NCBI GenBank assembly: GCA_021737975.1
Contig: JAIPCZ010000004.1
Span: 1-64,000, forward strand
Reading direction: 5' to 3'
Source of the DNA: Polaromonas sp.
GTDB taxonomy: Bacteria; Pseudomonadota; Gammaproteobacteria; Burkholderiales; Burkholderiaceae_C
DNA length: 64,000 nucleotides
Shown: positions 1-8,663 of the stretch, piece by piece
Numbering within the stretch: the first letter of the stretch is position 1
Layout: every line of letters starts with the position of its first letter
Program-made: the position numbers and the translations under genes
Notes under the pieces: generated by a model
What the model saw: only the letters and a program-made list of their open reading frames with translations
Databases searched by the model: none
Told to the model about the DNA's origin: nothing

Positions 1-241
1 CCGTGGCACCCGCGGCGCGGTAGGTGTCGTCGGAACAATTCGCCGCGTCACCCGCGCCTGATTCAACGGCGACGGAGAAGCCCAGCTTGATCAGCTTTTC
101 CACCACCTCGGGCACCGTGGCCACACGTTTTTCATCCGGGAAAATTTCTCGCGGAACACCTATGCGCTGGGCAGCTTGAACTGGCGACGGCGGCACAGCC
201 GTCTGGTTCGAAGGGTCTTGAGTGGTAGCACCAGCTTGCAT
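1..241 (-). CDS. pntA: NAD(P) transhydrogenase subunit alpha, N-terminal fragment (cut by the window edge)
   Basis: Only the first 80 codons are present; the gene runs leftward off the window. The translation begins [12 protein letters not shown] and continues with [25 protein letters not shown], the start of the AlaDH/PNT N-terminal domain, followed by [11 protein letters not shown]. Members of this family form the soluble NAD(H)-binding part of the proton-translocating transhydrogenase, which exchanges hydride between NADH and NADP+. A purine-rich GAGGAG lies about 8 bases before the ATG. The roughly 15 residues before RIGVPRE look like a variable leader. An alanine dehydrogenase cannot be fully excluded because the diagnostic C-terminus is outside the window, but [10 protein letters not shown] fits PntA better. 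Confidence 0.85.
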   Translation of the reverse strand, partial: MQAGATTQDPSNQTAVPPSPVQAAQRIGVPREIFPDEKRVATVPEVVEKLIKLGFSVAVESGAGDAANCSDDTYRAAGAT

Positions 242-379
242 GAAGCGTCTCCTCGTATGGTGATTGGCATGTTCGATTAACCGCCGGAGCTTACATCAGT
301 TTCTGCGGGTTTTCGGTGGTCGACAAGCCCTCTCCTTGATCCATCTCAAACTAACCGGACTAACGGTGCCGGCGCACAA

Positions 380-396
380 ATCGGCAACTTGCCGAT
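380..396. promoter_or_regulatory. 8-1-8 perfect palindrome just before nudJ
   Basis: ATCGGCAA-C-TTGCCGAT is a perfect inverted repeat ending 9 bases before the nudJ start codon. It overlaps a GATAAT that could be a -10 element (394-399). It may be an operator, or the hairpin of a very short leader. No known regulator motif is recognised. Confidence 0.4.
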
Positions 397-405
397 AATC
401 CAGCC

Positions 406-924
406 ATGACAAACCGATGGAAACCAAGCGCGACCGTGGCGGCGATCATTGAGCACCAGGGCAAATTCTTGCTGGTGGAAGAACACACGCCCGAGGGGCT
501 GCGGCTGAACAACCCTGCCGGTCACCTCGACGAGGGGGAGAGCCTGGTCGACGGCTGTGCCCGCGAGGCGCTCGAGGAAACCATGCACCTGTTCACCCCG
601 ACCCATTTGATCGGGGTCTACATGTCGCGATTTCAACGCCAGGCCAGCAGCGGACAAGGTGCTGAAGACATCACCTACCTGCGTTTTGCTTTTTGTGGCA
701 GCCTGGGTGCCTTGCAGGCGGGCCGCAGCCTGGACACCGGCATCGTGCGCACCCTGTGGCTGAGCCCGGACGAAGTTCGCGTCTGCGCTGCGCGCCATCG
801 CAGCCCGCTCATCCTCCAGTGCATGGAAGACTATCTGCGCGGCCAGCGTTTTCCGCTGTCGCTGATTCACACCGACGCCAACGTGTTCGGGCTGCAGCCC
901 ACGAGCATGGGAGGGACTCGATGA
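406..924 (+). CDS. nudJ: Nudix hydrolase, NudJ-like
   Basis: This 172-residue Nudix protein carries the Nudix box at residues 39-60 (GHLDEGE, then REALEE), with the glutamates that bind the metal-pyrophosphate. The glycine after the REUXEE helix is replaced by methionine. E. coli NudJ (YmfB) hydrolyses nucleoside and thiamine-precursor pyrophosphates, and there too the gene sits directly upstream of mnmA, which supports the assignment. The stop codon overlaps the mnmA start (ATGA), so the two are probably translationally coupled. No clear Shine-Dalgarno precedes the ATG. The exact substrate is inferred from synteny only. Confidence 0.85.
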   Translation: MTNRWKPSATVAAIIEHQGKFLLVEEHTPEGLRLNNPAGHLDEGESLVDGCAREALEETMHLFTPTHLIGVYMSRFQRQASSGQGAEDITYLRFAFCGSLGALQAGRSLDTGIVRTLWLSPDEVRVCAARHRSPLILQCMEDYLRGQRFPLSLIHTDANVFGLQPTSMGGTR

Positions 925-2153
925 GCCGGACAAACAGGCCGCAGCGCGTGGTGGTGGGATTGAGCGGCGGGGTGGACTCTGCGGTGACCGCCTGGCTGCT
1001 CAAGCAGCAGGGCCATGAGGTGATCGGTATCTTCATGAAAAACTGGGAGGAGGATGACCGGGCCTCTGATGGGGAAGATCGCTACTGCTCCGCCAACATT
1101 GACTTTGTCGATGCCGCCGCAGTGGCCGACGTGATCGGCATCGAGATCGAGCATGTCAACTTTGCCGCCGAGTACAAGGACCGGGTGTTTGCCGAGTTCC
1201 TGCGCGAGTACAGCGCCGGGCGCACGCCCAACCCCGACATCTTGTGCAATGCCGAGATCAAATTCAAGGCCTTTCTCGACCACGCCATGCGGCTGGGGGC
1301 CGAGAAGATTGCCACCGGGCATTACGCCCGTGTCCGCTGCGTTGCAGCCGACACGGGCGAGCCCGTTGGGAAGGATGGGACATCCCGCGCGACCGCGCGG
1401 GATGGCGCCCGTGTGCGCTACGAGTTGTTGAAGGGCCTGGACCCGACCAAGGACCAGAGTTATTTCCTGCACCGGCTCAATCAGAAACAACTGGCCAACA
1501 CCCTGTTTCCGGTGGGCGAACTGCTGAAAACCGAGGTGCGTCGCCTGGCGCTGGAAATTGGCCTGCCCAACGCCAGGAAGAAGGATTCCACCGGCATCTG
1601 CTTCATTGGCGAGCGGCCGTTTCGTGAGTTCTTGAACCGCTTTATTGCCAAGGCGCCCGGCCCGATCAAGAACGACAGGGGCCACACCATTGGCGAACAT
1701 GTGGGTTTGAGCTTTTACACCCTGGGGCAGCGTCAGGGACTCGGCATTGGCGGCCTCAAGTCCAAAGGCGCACCGCGTGGCGGTGGTCAGCACGCGCCCT
1801 GGTTCGTGGCGCGCAAGGACATGGCGAGCAACACACTGTGGGTGGTGCAAGGCCACGATCACCCCTGGCTGCTGTCGAGCGAACTCGCGGCACAAGATGC
1901 CAGCTGGGTTGCGGGCGTGCCGCCGACAACCCAGGCCCTGGCAGCCAAAACCCGCTACCGCCAGACGGACGCCCCGTGCCACTTGACCGTGCACGCTGCG
2001 GACGTTTTCGGCCTGCAATTTTCAGAGCCGCAATGGGCCGTCACGCCCGGACAGTCAGCCGTGCTCTACGACGGAGCGGTCTGCCTGGGCGGCGGCATCA
2101 TCACATCTTCACAAGCTAGCCCATGCGCGCCAGCAGCGTTTCCATGTCCTTGA
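921..2153 (+). CDS. mnmA: tRNA-specific 2-thiouridylase MnmA
   Basis: MnmA inserts sulfur at the C2 position of the wobble uridine in tRNAs for Lys, Glu and Gln, using ATP and persulfide sulfur. The PP-loop SGGVDS is at residues 15-20. The two catalytic cysteines are in PNPDILCN (C109) and STGICFIGE (C227). The start ATG overlaps the nudJ stop. Compared with E. coli, residues about 141-165 form an extra loop encoded around a perfect 11-bp inverted repeat. The C-terminus runs about a dozen residues past the usual CLGGGII end and overlaps the 3' end of the convergent CsoR-like gene by 38 bases. Confidence 0.95.
   Translation: MSRTNRPQRVVVGLSGGVDSAVTAWLLKQQGHEVIGIFMKNWEEDDRASDGEDRYCSANIDFVDAAAVADVIGIEIEHVNFAAEYKDRVFAEFLREYSAGRTPNPDILCNAEIKFKAFLDHAMRLGAEKIATGHYARVRCVAADTGEPVGKDGTSRATARDGARVRYELLKGLDPTKDQSYFLHRLNQKQLANTLFPVGELLKTEVRRLALEIGLPNARKKDSTGICFIGERPFREFLNRFIAKAPGPIKNDRGHTIGEHVGLSFYTLGQRQGLGIGGLKSKGAPRGGGQHAPWFVARKDMASNTLWVVQGHDHPWLLSSELAAQDASWVAGVPPTTQALAAKTRYRQTDAPCHLTVHAADVFGLQFSEPQWAVTPGQSAVLYDGAVCLGGGIITSSQASPCAPAAFPCP
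1381..1404. repeat. Perfect 11-bp inverted repeat inside mnmA
   Basis: CATCCCGCGCG and CGCGCGGGATG are separated by two bases. The repeat lies within the segment encoding a loop absent from E. coli MnmA, and it keeps the reading frame. It resembles a small palindromic element inserted in a coding sequence. Confidence 0.6.
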
Positions 2154-2406
2154 GCATGGTGTCCATGTTTTCCTGTTGTGTTGCGTCAGGCTGAACACAG
2201 GTGGCCAGTTCCTGCGCCATGAAGCACATGGTCATGCGCAAATAGGTGCTGTCGAGCGCCTTGCGCACTGCCGAGAACTGCTGCCCGATCTTCAGGCAGC
2301 TTTCACCTTCCTCGATCATGCGCTGGACGCCCCGGATCTGGCCCTCTGCACGCCGCAGGCGGTTGAGCACCTCGGTGCGGGCAGCTTCATTGGTCAAAAC
2401 GGTCAT
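2116..2406 (-). CDS. CsoR/RcnR/FrmR-family (DUF156) transcriptional repressor
   Basis: This 96-residue all-helical protein has the family pattern [20 protein letters not shown] followed by C37. Family members are tetrameric repressors that release DNA when the conserved cysteine binds copper, nickel, formaldehyde or persulfide. Aligning by eye with FrmR, the position of the metal-ligand histidine is Phe62, and an extra cysteine (C61) sits beside it; C70 is a third. The loss of the histidine argues against a standard Cu(I) site. As the last gene of an operon with an SQR-like enzyme and a DUF2892 protein, sensing of sulfide or persulfide is plausible, as in CstR, but the cysteine spacing is not CstR's. 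The ligand is unproven. Confidence 0.8.
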   Translation of the reverse strand: MTVLTNEAARTEVLNRLRRAEGQIRGVQRMIEEGESCLKIGQQFSAVRKALDSTYLRMTMCFMAQELATCVQPDATQQENMDTMLKDMETLLARMG

Positions 2407-2435
2407 GCGACGATCCAGTTAGAAACGGCTGCCAG

Positions 2436-2660
2436 TCAATTGGCACAGCCAACTTTTGACTCAGGCACGCCCAGCTTTTTCAGGATGATGCCCAACGGAC
2501 AAAAATTGGTGAAGCCGGATTGAAACAGATTGGCGCCCACAAAAGCAGTGAACGCGAGCGCCCATTTACTGACAAACAAGGGACTTCCCTCAACCCCCAA
2601 AGCCAGGGAAATCATGATGAACAGGCCGGCAAAGACCAGAATATAACGTTGTACGGTCAT
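2436..2660 (-). CDS. DUF2892 (YgaP-like) small membrane protein
   Basis: This 74-residue protein has two hydrophobic helices (residues about 6-22 and 32-50) and the family signature NLFQSGFTNFCPLGIILKKLG. The same domain forms the membrane part of YgaP, which carries a rhodanese domain. Free-standing copies are commonly found beside sulfur-metabolism genes. A strong AAGGAG ribosome-binding site lies 8 bases before the start. It sits between the SQR-like gene and the CsoR-like regulator. Its biochemical role is unknown; it may help anchor or supply a sulfur-transfer partner. Confidence 0.8.
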   Translation of the reverse strand: MTVQRYILVFAGLFIMISLALGVEGSPLFVSKWALAFTAFVGANLFQSGFTNFCPLGIILKKLGVPESKVGCAN

Positions 2661-2677
2661 GGTAAAAACTCCTTGAA

Positions 2678-3964
2678 TTACTTGTTGAGACGATTGATGC
2701 CGAGCAAACCCATGATGTATTTCTCATAGATAGGCTCGGAGGTGCCTTTTTTAAGCTTGCGCATGAAATATTTTTCGTAGGCAATCTTGGCCAGGTGCAC
2801 CCACTTGCCCTTCTTGAACCAGTTCACGTTGCGCGGCGGAATTTGCGGCAGGGCCACAAAGGCCGCGCCGGTGTCGCCCATGTCGGCCAGGCACACCGCA
2901 TTCCAGGTGCCCTTGGCCGTGGCGGGCTTGCCCGCCAGGTCGTCTGCAATGTTGTGGCAGATGGCGGTCATCATGCTCTCGATCATGTAGCCGGTCTTGG
3001 GCGTGCCGGTGGGCACCGGCGTGACCTCCACCGGCGGAATGGCGACGCAAACGCCAGCCGAATATATATTGCGGTACGCCTTGCTGCGCTGGTATTCGTC
3101 AATCAGCACCATGCCGCGCGGGTTGCACAGATTGGGCACCGCAGCCACGGCATCGACGCCCTTGAAGGCCGGCAGCATCATCGACAGCTTGAACGGCACC
3201 TCATGGTCCTTGACCGGGTTGCCATGGTCATCGAGCTGTGTCACGAACATCTTGCCCTGCTCGACCCTGGTGGTCTTGGCGCTGGTGATCCATTTCATGT
3301 CGCGGCTGCGCAATTCAGATTCGAGCATCGATTTGCTGTCACCGACGCCGCCCAGGCCCAGATGGCCGATGTAGGGCTCGCTGGTGACAAAGGTCATGGG
3401 CACCTTGTTGCGCAATTTGCGGCGTCGCAGGTCCGTGTCCAGGATCATGGCGAACTCGTAGGCCGGCCCAAAACAGCTGGCGCCGGGCATGGCACCGACC
3501 ACGATCGGACCGGGGTTCTTCAGAAACTCCTCATAATCCGCAAAAAACGCCTGGGCATGGTCCACATGGCAAATGGAATGGGTAAAACCGCCGCCACCCG
3601 ACGTCACCGGTCCGGCGCCCGCCACCTCGTCAAAGGCCAGCTTCGGGCCAGTCGCGATCAACAGGTAGTCGTAGTCCAGTGTCTCGCCATCCAGCAGCGT
3701 CAGCTGGCTGGCAGCGGCATCGATGTGGGTCACCGCTTTGCCGATGAAGCCGATTTTCTTGCGCGCCAGGTACGGTGCAATCGGCAAAGTGACGGCCTCA
3801 CGATCACGCCAGCCCACCGCGACCCACGGATTGCTGGGCACGAACTGGAAGTAGTCGGTGCTGTTGACCACGGTGATACGGTGCTCCGGGGGCAGCATTT
3901 CCCGTAATTCGTAGGCGGCGGGCATGCCGCCAATACCTGCACCCATGATGACGATGTGAGCCAT
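2678..3964 (-). CDS. Sulfide:quinone oxidoreductase-like FAD protein
   Basis: This 428-residue flavoprotein begins with the FAD-binding fingerprint IVIMGAGIGGMPAAYEL and has the second ATG motif LLIATGP near residue 105. Cysteines C132, C164 (GASCFGP) and C306 (SAGVC) match the pattern of the three cysteines that carry polysulfide in sulfide:quinone oxidoreductases. SQRs oxidise H2S to polysulfide at the membrane and pass electrons to quinone. The C-terminal amphipathic stretch after residue 385 (WFKKGKWVHLAKIAYEKYF) fits monotopic membrane attachment. The start has an excellent AGGAGACAGGAC leader. It is the third gene of an operon with an RND pump. A related flavocytochrome c subunit is possible but less likely without a partner haem protein next door. 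Confidence 0.8.
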   Translation of the reverse strand: MAHIVIMGAGIGGMPAAYELREMLPPEHRITVVNSTDYFQFVPSNPWVAVGWRDREAVTLPIAPYLARKKIGFIGKAVTHIDAAASQLTLLDGETLDYDYLLIATGPKLAFDEVAGAGPVTSGGGGFTHSICHVDHAQAFFADYEEFLKNPGPIVVGAMPGASCFGPAYEFAMILDTDLRRRKLRNKVPMTFVTSEPYIGHLGLGGVGDSKSMLESELRSRDMKWITSAKTTRVEQGKMFVTQLDDHGNPVKDHEVPFKLSMMLPAFKGVDAVAAVPNLCNPRGMVLIDEYQRSKAYRNIYSAGVCVAIPPVEVTPVPTGTPKTGYMIESMMTAICHNIADDLAGKPATAKGTWNAVCLADMGDTGAAFVALPQIPPRNVNWFKKGKWVHLAKIAYEKYFMRKLKKGTSEPIYEKYIMGLLGINRLNK

Positions 3965-3988
3965 GTCCTGTCTCCTGAGATAAAAAAG

Positions 3989-6900
3989 TTAATGAATCTT
4001 GCCTTGGGAAATTGACGCCTCTGCGGTCGCCTTGTTACGGCGCCAGTACAGCGCGTAATACAACACCGGAATCACCACCAGCGTGAGCAGGGTGGACACC
4101 AGAATTCCGAAAATCAGTGAAATGGCCAGTCCGTTGAAAATAGGGTCGTCCAGGATGAAGAAAGCGCCGATCATGGCCGCAAGACCGGTCAGGGCAATGG
4201 GTTGGGCGCGCACCGCAGCTGACTGCACCACCGCCTCCTTGAAGGCCACGCCTTGAGCCACCTGCAACTCGATAAAGTCCACCAGAAGAATGGAGTTGCG
4301 CACAATGATGCCCGCCAGCGCGATCATGCCGATCATCGAGGTGGCGGTGAACTGCGCACCCAGCAGCGCGTGCCCCGGCATGACACCAATGATGGTCAGC
4401 GGAATCGGCGCCATGATCACCAGCGGGGTCAGATAACTCCTGAACTGCGCCACCACCAGCAGGTAAATCAGGATCAGGCCCACACCATAGGCGGCGCCCA
4501 TGTCACGGAATGTGTCGTAGGTGATTTGCCACTCGCCGTCCCACTTGACCGCATACTGACGGTAGGGGTCGCTGGGCTGCCTGATCCAGTATTCGCCCAA
4601 TTCACCGGTGCCCGGCAAAGCCGCCTCAGGCAATTTGTCACGAATGGCGAACAGGCCGTACAGGGGGGAATCGAGCTTGCCGGCCATGTCGCCAAAGACG
4701 TAGCTGACGCCCTGCAGGTCCTTGGTGAAGAACGGCTTGTCGATGACGCCCTGCTCCACTTGCACCAGCTCTGACAGCGGCACCATCTGGCCATTGGCGG
4801 CGCGCAAAGGCATGGCAAGAATCGCATCCAGGCCCACCTGGTCACCGAGCGGCAACTGCAGGCGCACCGGGACCGGGTATTTGGTATGGCCGTCATGCAG
4901 GTAGGCCGCATCGACCCCGCTGAGCGCCATGGCCGCGGTCTGCGCCACCATCGCCACCGGAATACCCAGGGACTCTGCACGCTGCCGGCGCACCCTCAGG
5001 TAAGCGCGCGGCGCATCGTCCTTCAGCGACGTGTCGACACCCACAATGTCGGGCGTGGCGATAAAGGCCTGCGCCACCCGACGCGCCAGCGCCTGGCGCC
5101 CGGCCTCATCCGGGCCATAGACCTCGGCCACCAACGGAGACATCACCGGGGGGCCCGGCGGCACTTCGACCACCTTGACGAGGGCATGGTGGCGCGCGCC
5201 AATCTTCTCCAACGCTGGACGCAGGCGTTGCGCAATCACGTGGCTTTTGTCGTCGCGGTGCTGCTTGTCCACCAGATTGACCTGCAAGTCGCCCTGCTCA
5301 GCATCGGCGCGCAAGTAATACTGGCGCACCAGACCGTTGAATGTGATGGGCGAGGCCGTACCGGCATAGGCCTGCAGGTTCAAGACTTCAGGTTGCAGCG
5401 CCAAAAACCCCCCGAGCTCATGTAAAGCGGCGGCGGTGTTCTCGAGAGGGGTACCGGCCGGCATTTCGACCACCACCTGGAACTCGCTCTTGTTGTCAAA
5501 AGGCAGCATCTTGAGCACCACCCATTGCACCAGGGTCAGCCCCACCGAGAGCAGCAAGGCCACCAAAATACCCACCAGCAAAAGCCAGCGTTTCTTGGCA
5601 CTGTTCAGAAACGGGGTCAGTGCCCAGGTGAACAGGCGCTGCAGTTTTGGCCCCAGGCCGGTGTCTGCAACCGGGGCGCCATGACCCGGCGCGTGCTGAC
5701 GCATCACCTTGAGCGCCAGCCAGGGCGTCACCGTGAAGGCAATGACCAGGGAAATGGCCATGCCGAGGCTGGCGTTGATCGGGATCGGGCTCATGTAAGG
5801 GCCCATCAAGCCGCTCACGAACGCCATCGGCAGCAGAGCCGCGATCACGGTCAACGTGGCCAGAATGGTGGGACCACCAACTTCATCGACCGCGGTCGGA
5901 ATGATCTCGCGCAGGCTGCGCTCGGGGTACAGGTTTTGATGGCGGTGGATGTTTTCCACCACCACGATCGCATCATCGACCAGAATACCAATGGAAAAAA
6001 TCAGCGCGAACAAGGACACCCGGTTCAAGGTGAAGCCCCAGGCCCAGGAGGCAAACAAGGTCGCCATCAGCGTCAAAATAACGGCTGCGCCGACAATCAC
6101 CGCCTCACGCCTGCCCAGTGCGAAACCCACCAACAAAATCACCGAGCCGGTGGCAAAGGCCAGTTTCTGGATCAGCTTGTTGGCTTTTTCAGCCGCTGTT
6201 TCCCCATAGTCCCGGGTGATGGTGGTTTGCATGTTGCTGGGGATCACGGTGTTGCCGAGTTCCTGGACCCGCAGACGCACTGCCCTGGCCACGTCCACCG
6301 CATTGGTCCCGGGCTTTTTGGTCACCGTCAGTGTCAGTGCCGGATAGACGCCGCCCGCATCCACACCCTGTGCAGCGGCGCCCGCGGCAGCCGCCCCTGG
6401 TGTGTACCACACATAGCGTTGTGGCAATTGCGCGCCAGTCTCGATGCGCGCGACCTCACGCAGGTACACCGGCAGGCCCTTGTTGACGCCCACCACCAGA
6501 TCTCCGACATCCTGCGCCGAACGCAGGAATTCACCGGTTTCCACACTCAGCATCTGGCCGCCGGGCACCTGCGGATCGAGCACAGCACCAGAGGGCATGC
6601 TGGCGTTGGCGGCTGCCAGCGTGGCCTTGAGCGAGATCACATCCACTCCGCGCTCGCGCAGCCGCATCGGGTCCAGCCACACATGGACCGCGCGTTCCGG
6701 ACCACCGATGGTTTGCACCTCGCGGGTACCCGGCACGCGCTTTAACTCAGCCTCGACCGTATTTGCCACCCGCTCCAGGTCCACCCCCGGCAGGGCATCC
6801 TTGCTCCACAAGGTCACTGCCAGCACCGGCACATCGTCAATACCCTTGGGCTTGACGATGGGCGTGAGGGTGCCCAGATCGCGCGGCAACCAGTCCTGGT

Positions 6901-7276
6901 TGGCGTTAAGCACGTCGTACAGCCGCACCAGCGCCTCGGTGCGTGGCACACCGACCTTGAACTGCACGGTCATCACCGCCAGACCGGGGCGCGCCACCGA
7001 ATAGGTGTGTTCAATGCCCGCAATCTGGCTGAGCACCTGCTCGGCGGGGCGCGCCACCATGTTGTGCACATCCACGCTGCTGGCACCGGGGAAGGGGATC
7101 AGCACATTGGCCATGGTGACATTGATTTGCGGCTCCTCTTCACGCGGCGTCACCAGCACGGCAAACAGGCCCAGCAGCAACGCCACCAAAGCCAGCAGGG
7201 GCGTGATGGCATTGAGCTTGAAAGCCTTCGCCATGCGCCCGGAAATACCCAATTGGTTTTCGTTCGACATGCTCAT
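3989..7276 (-). CDS. RND-family efflux pump, inner-membrane permease
   Basis: This protein of about 1095 residues has the RND layout: a first membrane helix near residues 20-40, a large periplasmic loop, helices around the proton-relay motif GILVDDAIVVVENIHRH (near residue 435), a second periplasmic loop, and a final helix bundle ending GILVSTLLTLVVIPVLYY. The two adjacent aspartates (VDD) are those of drug/hydrophobe exporters rather than the heavy-metal pumps. The chosen ATG is 2 bases after the adaptor stop; an ATG two codons later is equally possible. No outer-membrane channel gene is nearby. The link to sulfide genes suggests that the substrate or inducer is sulfur-related, which is inference. 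Confidence 0.9.
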   Translation of the reverse strand: MSMSNENQLGISGRMAKAFKLNAITPLLALVALLLGLFAVLVTPREEEPQINVTMANVLIPFPGASSVDVHNMVARPAEQVLSQIAGIEHTYSVARPGLAVMTVQFKVGVPRTEALVRLYDVLNANQDWLPRDLGTLTPIVKPKGIDDVPVLAVTLWSKDALPGVDLERVANTVEAELKRVPGTREVQTIGGPERAVHVWLDPMRLRERGVDVISLKATLAAANASMPSGAVLDPQVPGGQMLSVETGEFLRSAQDVGDLVVGVNKGLPVYLREVARIETGAQLPQRYVWYTPGAAAAGAAAQGVDAGGVYPALTLTVTKKPGTNAVDVARAVRLRVQELGNTVIPSNMQTTITRDYGETAAEKANKLIQKLAFATGSVILLVGFALGRREAVIVGAAVILTLMATLFASWAWGFTLNRVSLFALIFSIGILVDDAIVVVENIHRHQNLYPERSLREIIPTAVDEVGGPTILATLTVIAALLPMAFVSGLMGPYMSPIPINASLGMAISLVIAFTVTPWLALKVMRQHAPGHGAPVADTGLGPKLQRLFTWALTPFLNSAKKRWLLLVGILVALLLSVGLTLVQWVVLKMLPFDNKSEFQVVVEMPAGTPLENTAAALHELGGFLALQPEVLNLQAYAGTASPITFNGLVRQYYLRADAEQGDLQVNLVDKQHRDDKSHVIAQRLRPALEKIGARHHALVKVVEVPPGPPVMSPLVAEVYGPDEAGRQALARRVAQAFIATPDIVGVDTSLKDDAPRAYLRVRRQRAESLGIPVAMVAQTAAMALSGVDAAYLHDGHTKYPVPVRLQLPLGDQVGLDAILAMPLRAANGQMVPLSELVQVEQGVIDKPFFTKDLQGVSYVFGDMAGKLDSPLYGLFAIRDKLPEAALPGTGELGEYWIRQPSDPYRQYAVKWDGEWQITYDTFRDMGAAYGVGLILIYLLVVAQFRSYLTPLVIMAPIPLTIIGVMPGHALLGAQFTATSMIGMIALAGIIVRNSILLVDFIELQVAQGVAFKEAVVQSAAVRAQPIALTGLAAMIGAFFILDDPIFNGLAISLIFGILVSTLLTLVVIPVLYYALYWRRNKATAEASISQGKIH

Positions 7277-7277
7277 C

Positions 7278-8375
7278 TCACTTGGACGCGCTGCCAACCG
7301 ACCGGGCCCCGGCCAAACCGGCGCGGACCGGGTCCAGCGCGACACGGTCGGTGTCGCTCAGGCCCGCCAGAACTTCAACATCTTGTGAGCCATGCTCGTA
7401 TCCCAATCGAATGGCCTTGAGGGCAAAACCCTGTCCCGAGACGACATAGACCGCCGTCAATTCCCCGCGACGCAACACGGCTGCGGCAGGAATCACCAGA
7501 CGTTGGGACTGGCCGGCGGCAAAACGCACCCGGACCTGCTGACCCGGAAGCAAACCCTTGCTCGCGCTGGCCGGCAATTCCAGCCGCCACTCAATGGTTT
7601 GTGACACCGCATCGGCTGTGGGCAAATGACTGGTCTGGGTGGGGCGAACCCATTGTGACGATCCGTCTGCGGCGCGCACCTGCACTTCCACCGCTGTGCT
7701 GCCCTGCACTTGGCTTGAACGCGACACCGGCACCTGCACCACGGCCCGCAGGGGCAAGGGCGCATAAAGCGTCAACAGCGGTTTGCCAGGATAGGCCAGG
7801 TCGCCCGACTCCGCCAGCGTTTGCAGCACAAAGGCATCGAACGGGGCGGTCACGCGCGTGAACCCCTGCGACAAGCCAGACTGCTTTTCGCCGGCGCTGG
7901 CCTGATCACGGCCCGCTTGCGCGGATTTGAGCTGCGCATCGGCCGTGTCCATCGCTGCTCTGCTGACAAAGCCCTGGGCCAGCAACTCACGGGTGCGGTC
8001 GAAGTTGGCTTGGGCGTTGCGCAGTTCGGCCTGCGCCTGCGCTGACTGGGCCCGGCTGCGCTGCACGCCGGTCTGGGTTTCACGGTCATCGATGGTGGCC
8101 AGCAATTGCCCGGCACGCACCGGGTCGCCCGCCTTGACCGCCAGCGTCACCAGCCGCCCGGAAGCCTGCGCCGACACCGTGCTTTGCTTGACTGGCTGCA
8201 CCACGCCGTCCATTTCAAAGCCGCTGCCCACGGCTTTGAACTGCACTGCCGCCACATTCACTTGCGGCTGGGACTGAGCTGACACCGAGAGCACAGCCAA
8301 AGCCATGAGCACAAGCAAGCCCCTCCCGACCCGACCAGGCTGAACCACGGCGCGCAATAAAAACGACTGTTGCAT
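7278..8375 (-). CDS. RND efflux periplasmic adaptor (membrane fusion protein)
   Basis: The 365-residue product has a signal peptide (LLVLMALAVLSVSAQSQ), a lipoyl-like hairpin half (VSAQASGRLVTLAVKAGDPVRAGQLLATID), a coiled-coil segment (SAQAQAELRNAQANFDRTRELLAQG) and the matching lipoyl half with beta-barrel (VTAPFDAFVLQTLAESGDLAYPGKPLLTL). It bridges the inner-membrane pump and an outer-membrane channel. The start at 8375 is chosen over an upstream in-frame codon because GAAGGAAG lies 6 bases before it. It is the first gene of the leftward operon ending at the CsoR-like regulator. Confidence 0.9.
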   Translation of the reverse strand: MQQSFLLRAVVQPGRVGRGLLVLMALAVLSVSAQSQPQVNVAAVQFKAVGSGFEMDGVVQPVKQSTVSAQASGRLVTLAVKAGDPVRAGQLLATIDDRETQTGVQRSRAQSAQAQAELRNAQANFDRTRELLAQGFVSRAAMDTADAQLKSAQAGRDQASAGEKQSGLSQGFTRVTAPFDAFVLQTLAESGDLAYPGKPLLTLYAPLPLRAVVQVPVSRSSQVQGSTAVEVQVRAADGSSQWVRPTQTSHLPTADAVSQTIEWRLELPASASKGLLPGQQVRVRFAAGQSQRLVIPAAAVLRRGELTAVYVVSGQGFALKAIRLGYEHGSQDVEVLAGLSDTDRVALDPVRAGLAGARSVGSASK

Positions 8376-8391
8376 ATAGCTTCCTTCAAAA

Positions 8392-8421
8392 ATACTGCGC
8401 CTAGTATATTTGAATACCCCC
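8392..8421 (-). promoter_or_regulatory. Probable promoter/operator of the RND-SQR operon
   Basis: On the minus strand a TATACT (8403-8408) lies about 28 bases before the adaptor start. It is overlapped by the inverted repeat ATACT-N6-AGTAT (8392-8407) and preceded by GGGGGTAT (8414-8421). G/C-rich tracts flanked by TA, of the form ATACCCC, are typical half-sites for CsoR-family repressors, and one such regulator ends this operon. The assignment is by eye and only one good half-site is present. Confidence 0.35.
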
Positions 8422-8575
8422 GGCAGTACACGAAGAGCGTGAAAAAACCTCACAAAACCGGTCTTCCTGCGGGCATTGGCACAGAGAAAATATTCAATGA
8501 ATAAAAATTTTGTACTCTGGCAACAAGAAAGGCGAGCCTGCCGAGCACGTTTTTTGATAGATGGTGCTCATGGTC

Positions 8576-8588
8576 TTGATTTAAAAGG
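8576..8588. promoter_or_regulatory. IHF-like site upstream of the first sigma-54 promoter
   Basis: TTGATTTAAAAGG is identical to the 13 bases at 9768-9780 and lies 23 bases upstream of the -24 element at 8612. With its upstream flank it fits the IHF consensus (YAANNNNTTGATW) with one mismatch (CAT instead of YAA). IHF commonly bends DNA between activator and sigma-54 polymerase. Confidence 0.5.
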
Positions 8589-8611
8589 GCAAATTGAAAA
8601 TTTGTTAGCGC

Positions 8612-8627
8612 TGGCATGACTATTGCT
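8612..8627 (+). promoter_or_regulatory. Sigma-54 (-24/-12) promoter of response-regulator gene
   Basis: TGGCAT-N5-TTGCT has the invariant GG and GC dinucleotides at the correct spacing for RpoN holoenzyme. It lies 37 bases before the start of the single-domain response regulator at 8664. An imperfect element TGCGGGCATTGG is centred about 135 bases upstream (8468-8479), a usual distance for an enhancer-bound activator. Confidence 0.75.
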
Positions 8628-8663
8628 GTTATCTTTCTAAACTGTGATTGCGAGGTACTCAAA

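Noticed and set aside
257..272. TGGCAT in the pntA-nudJ intergenic region as a sigma-54 promoter
   Set aside because: No TTGC at the required spacing; ATTAA is found instead.
867..2018. Long open frame on the minus strand opposite mnmA (383 codons)
   Set aside because: It is the high-GC mirror of mnmA; the translation has no domain character and mnmA is certain.
8478..8493. TGGCAC at 8478 as another sigma-54 promoter
   Set aside because: The following bases (AGAGAAAATA) lack the TTGC of the -12 element.
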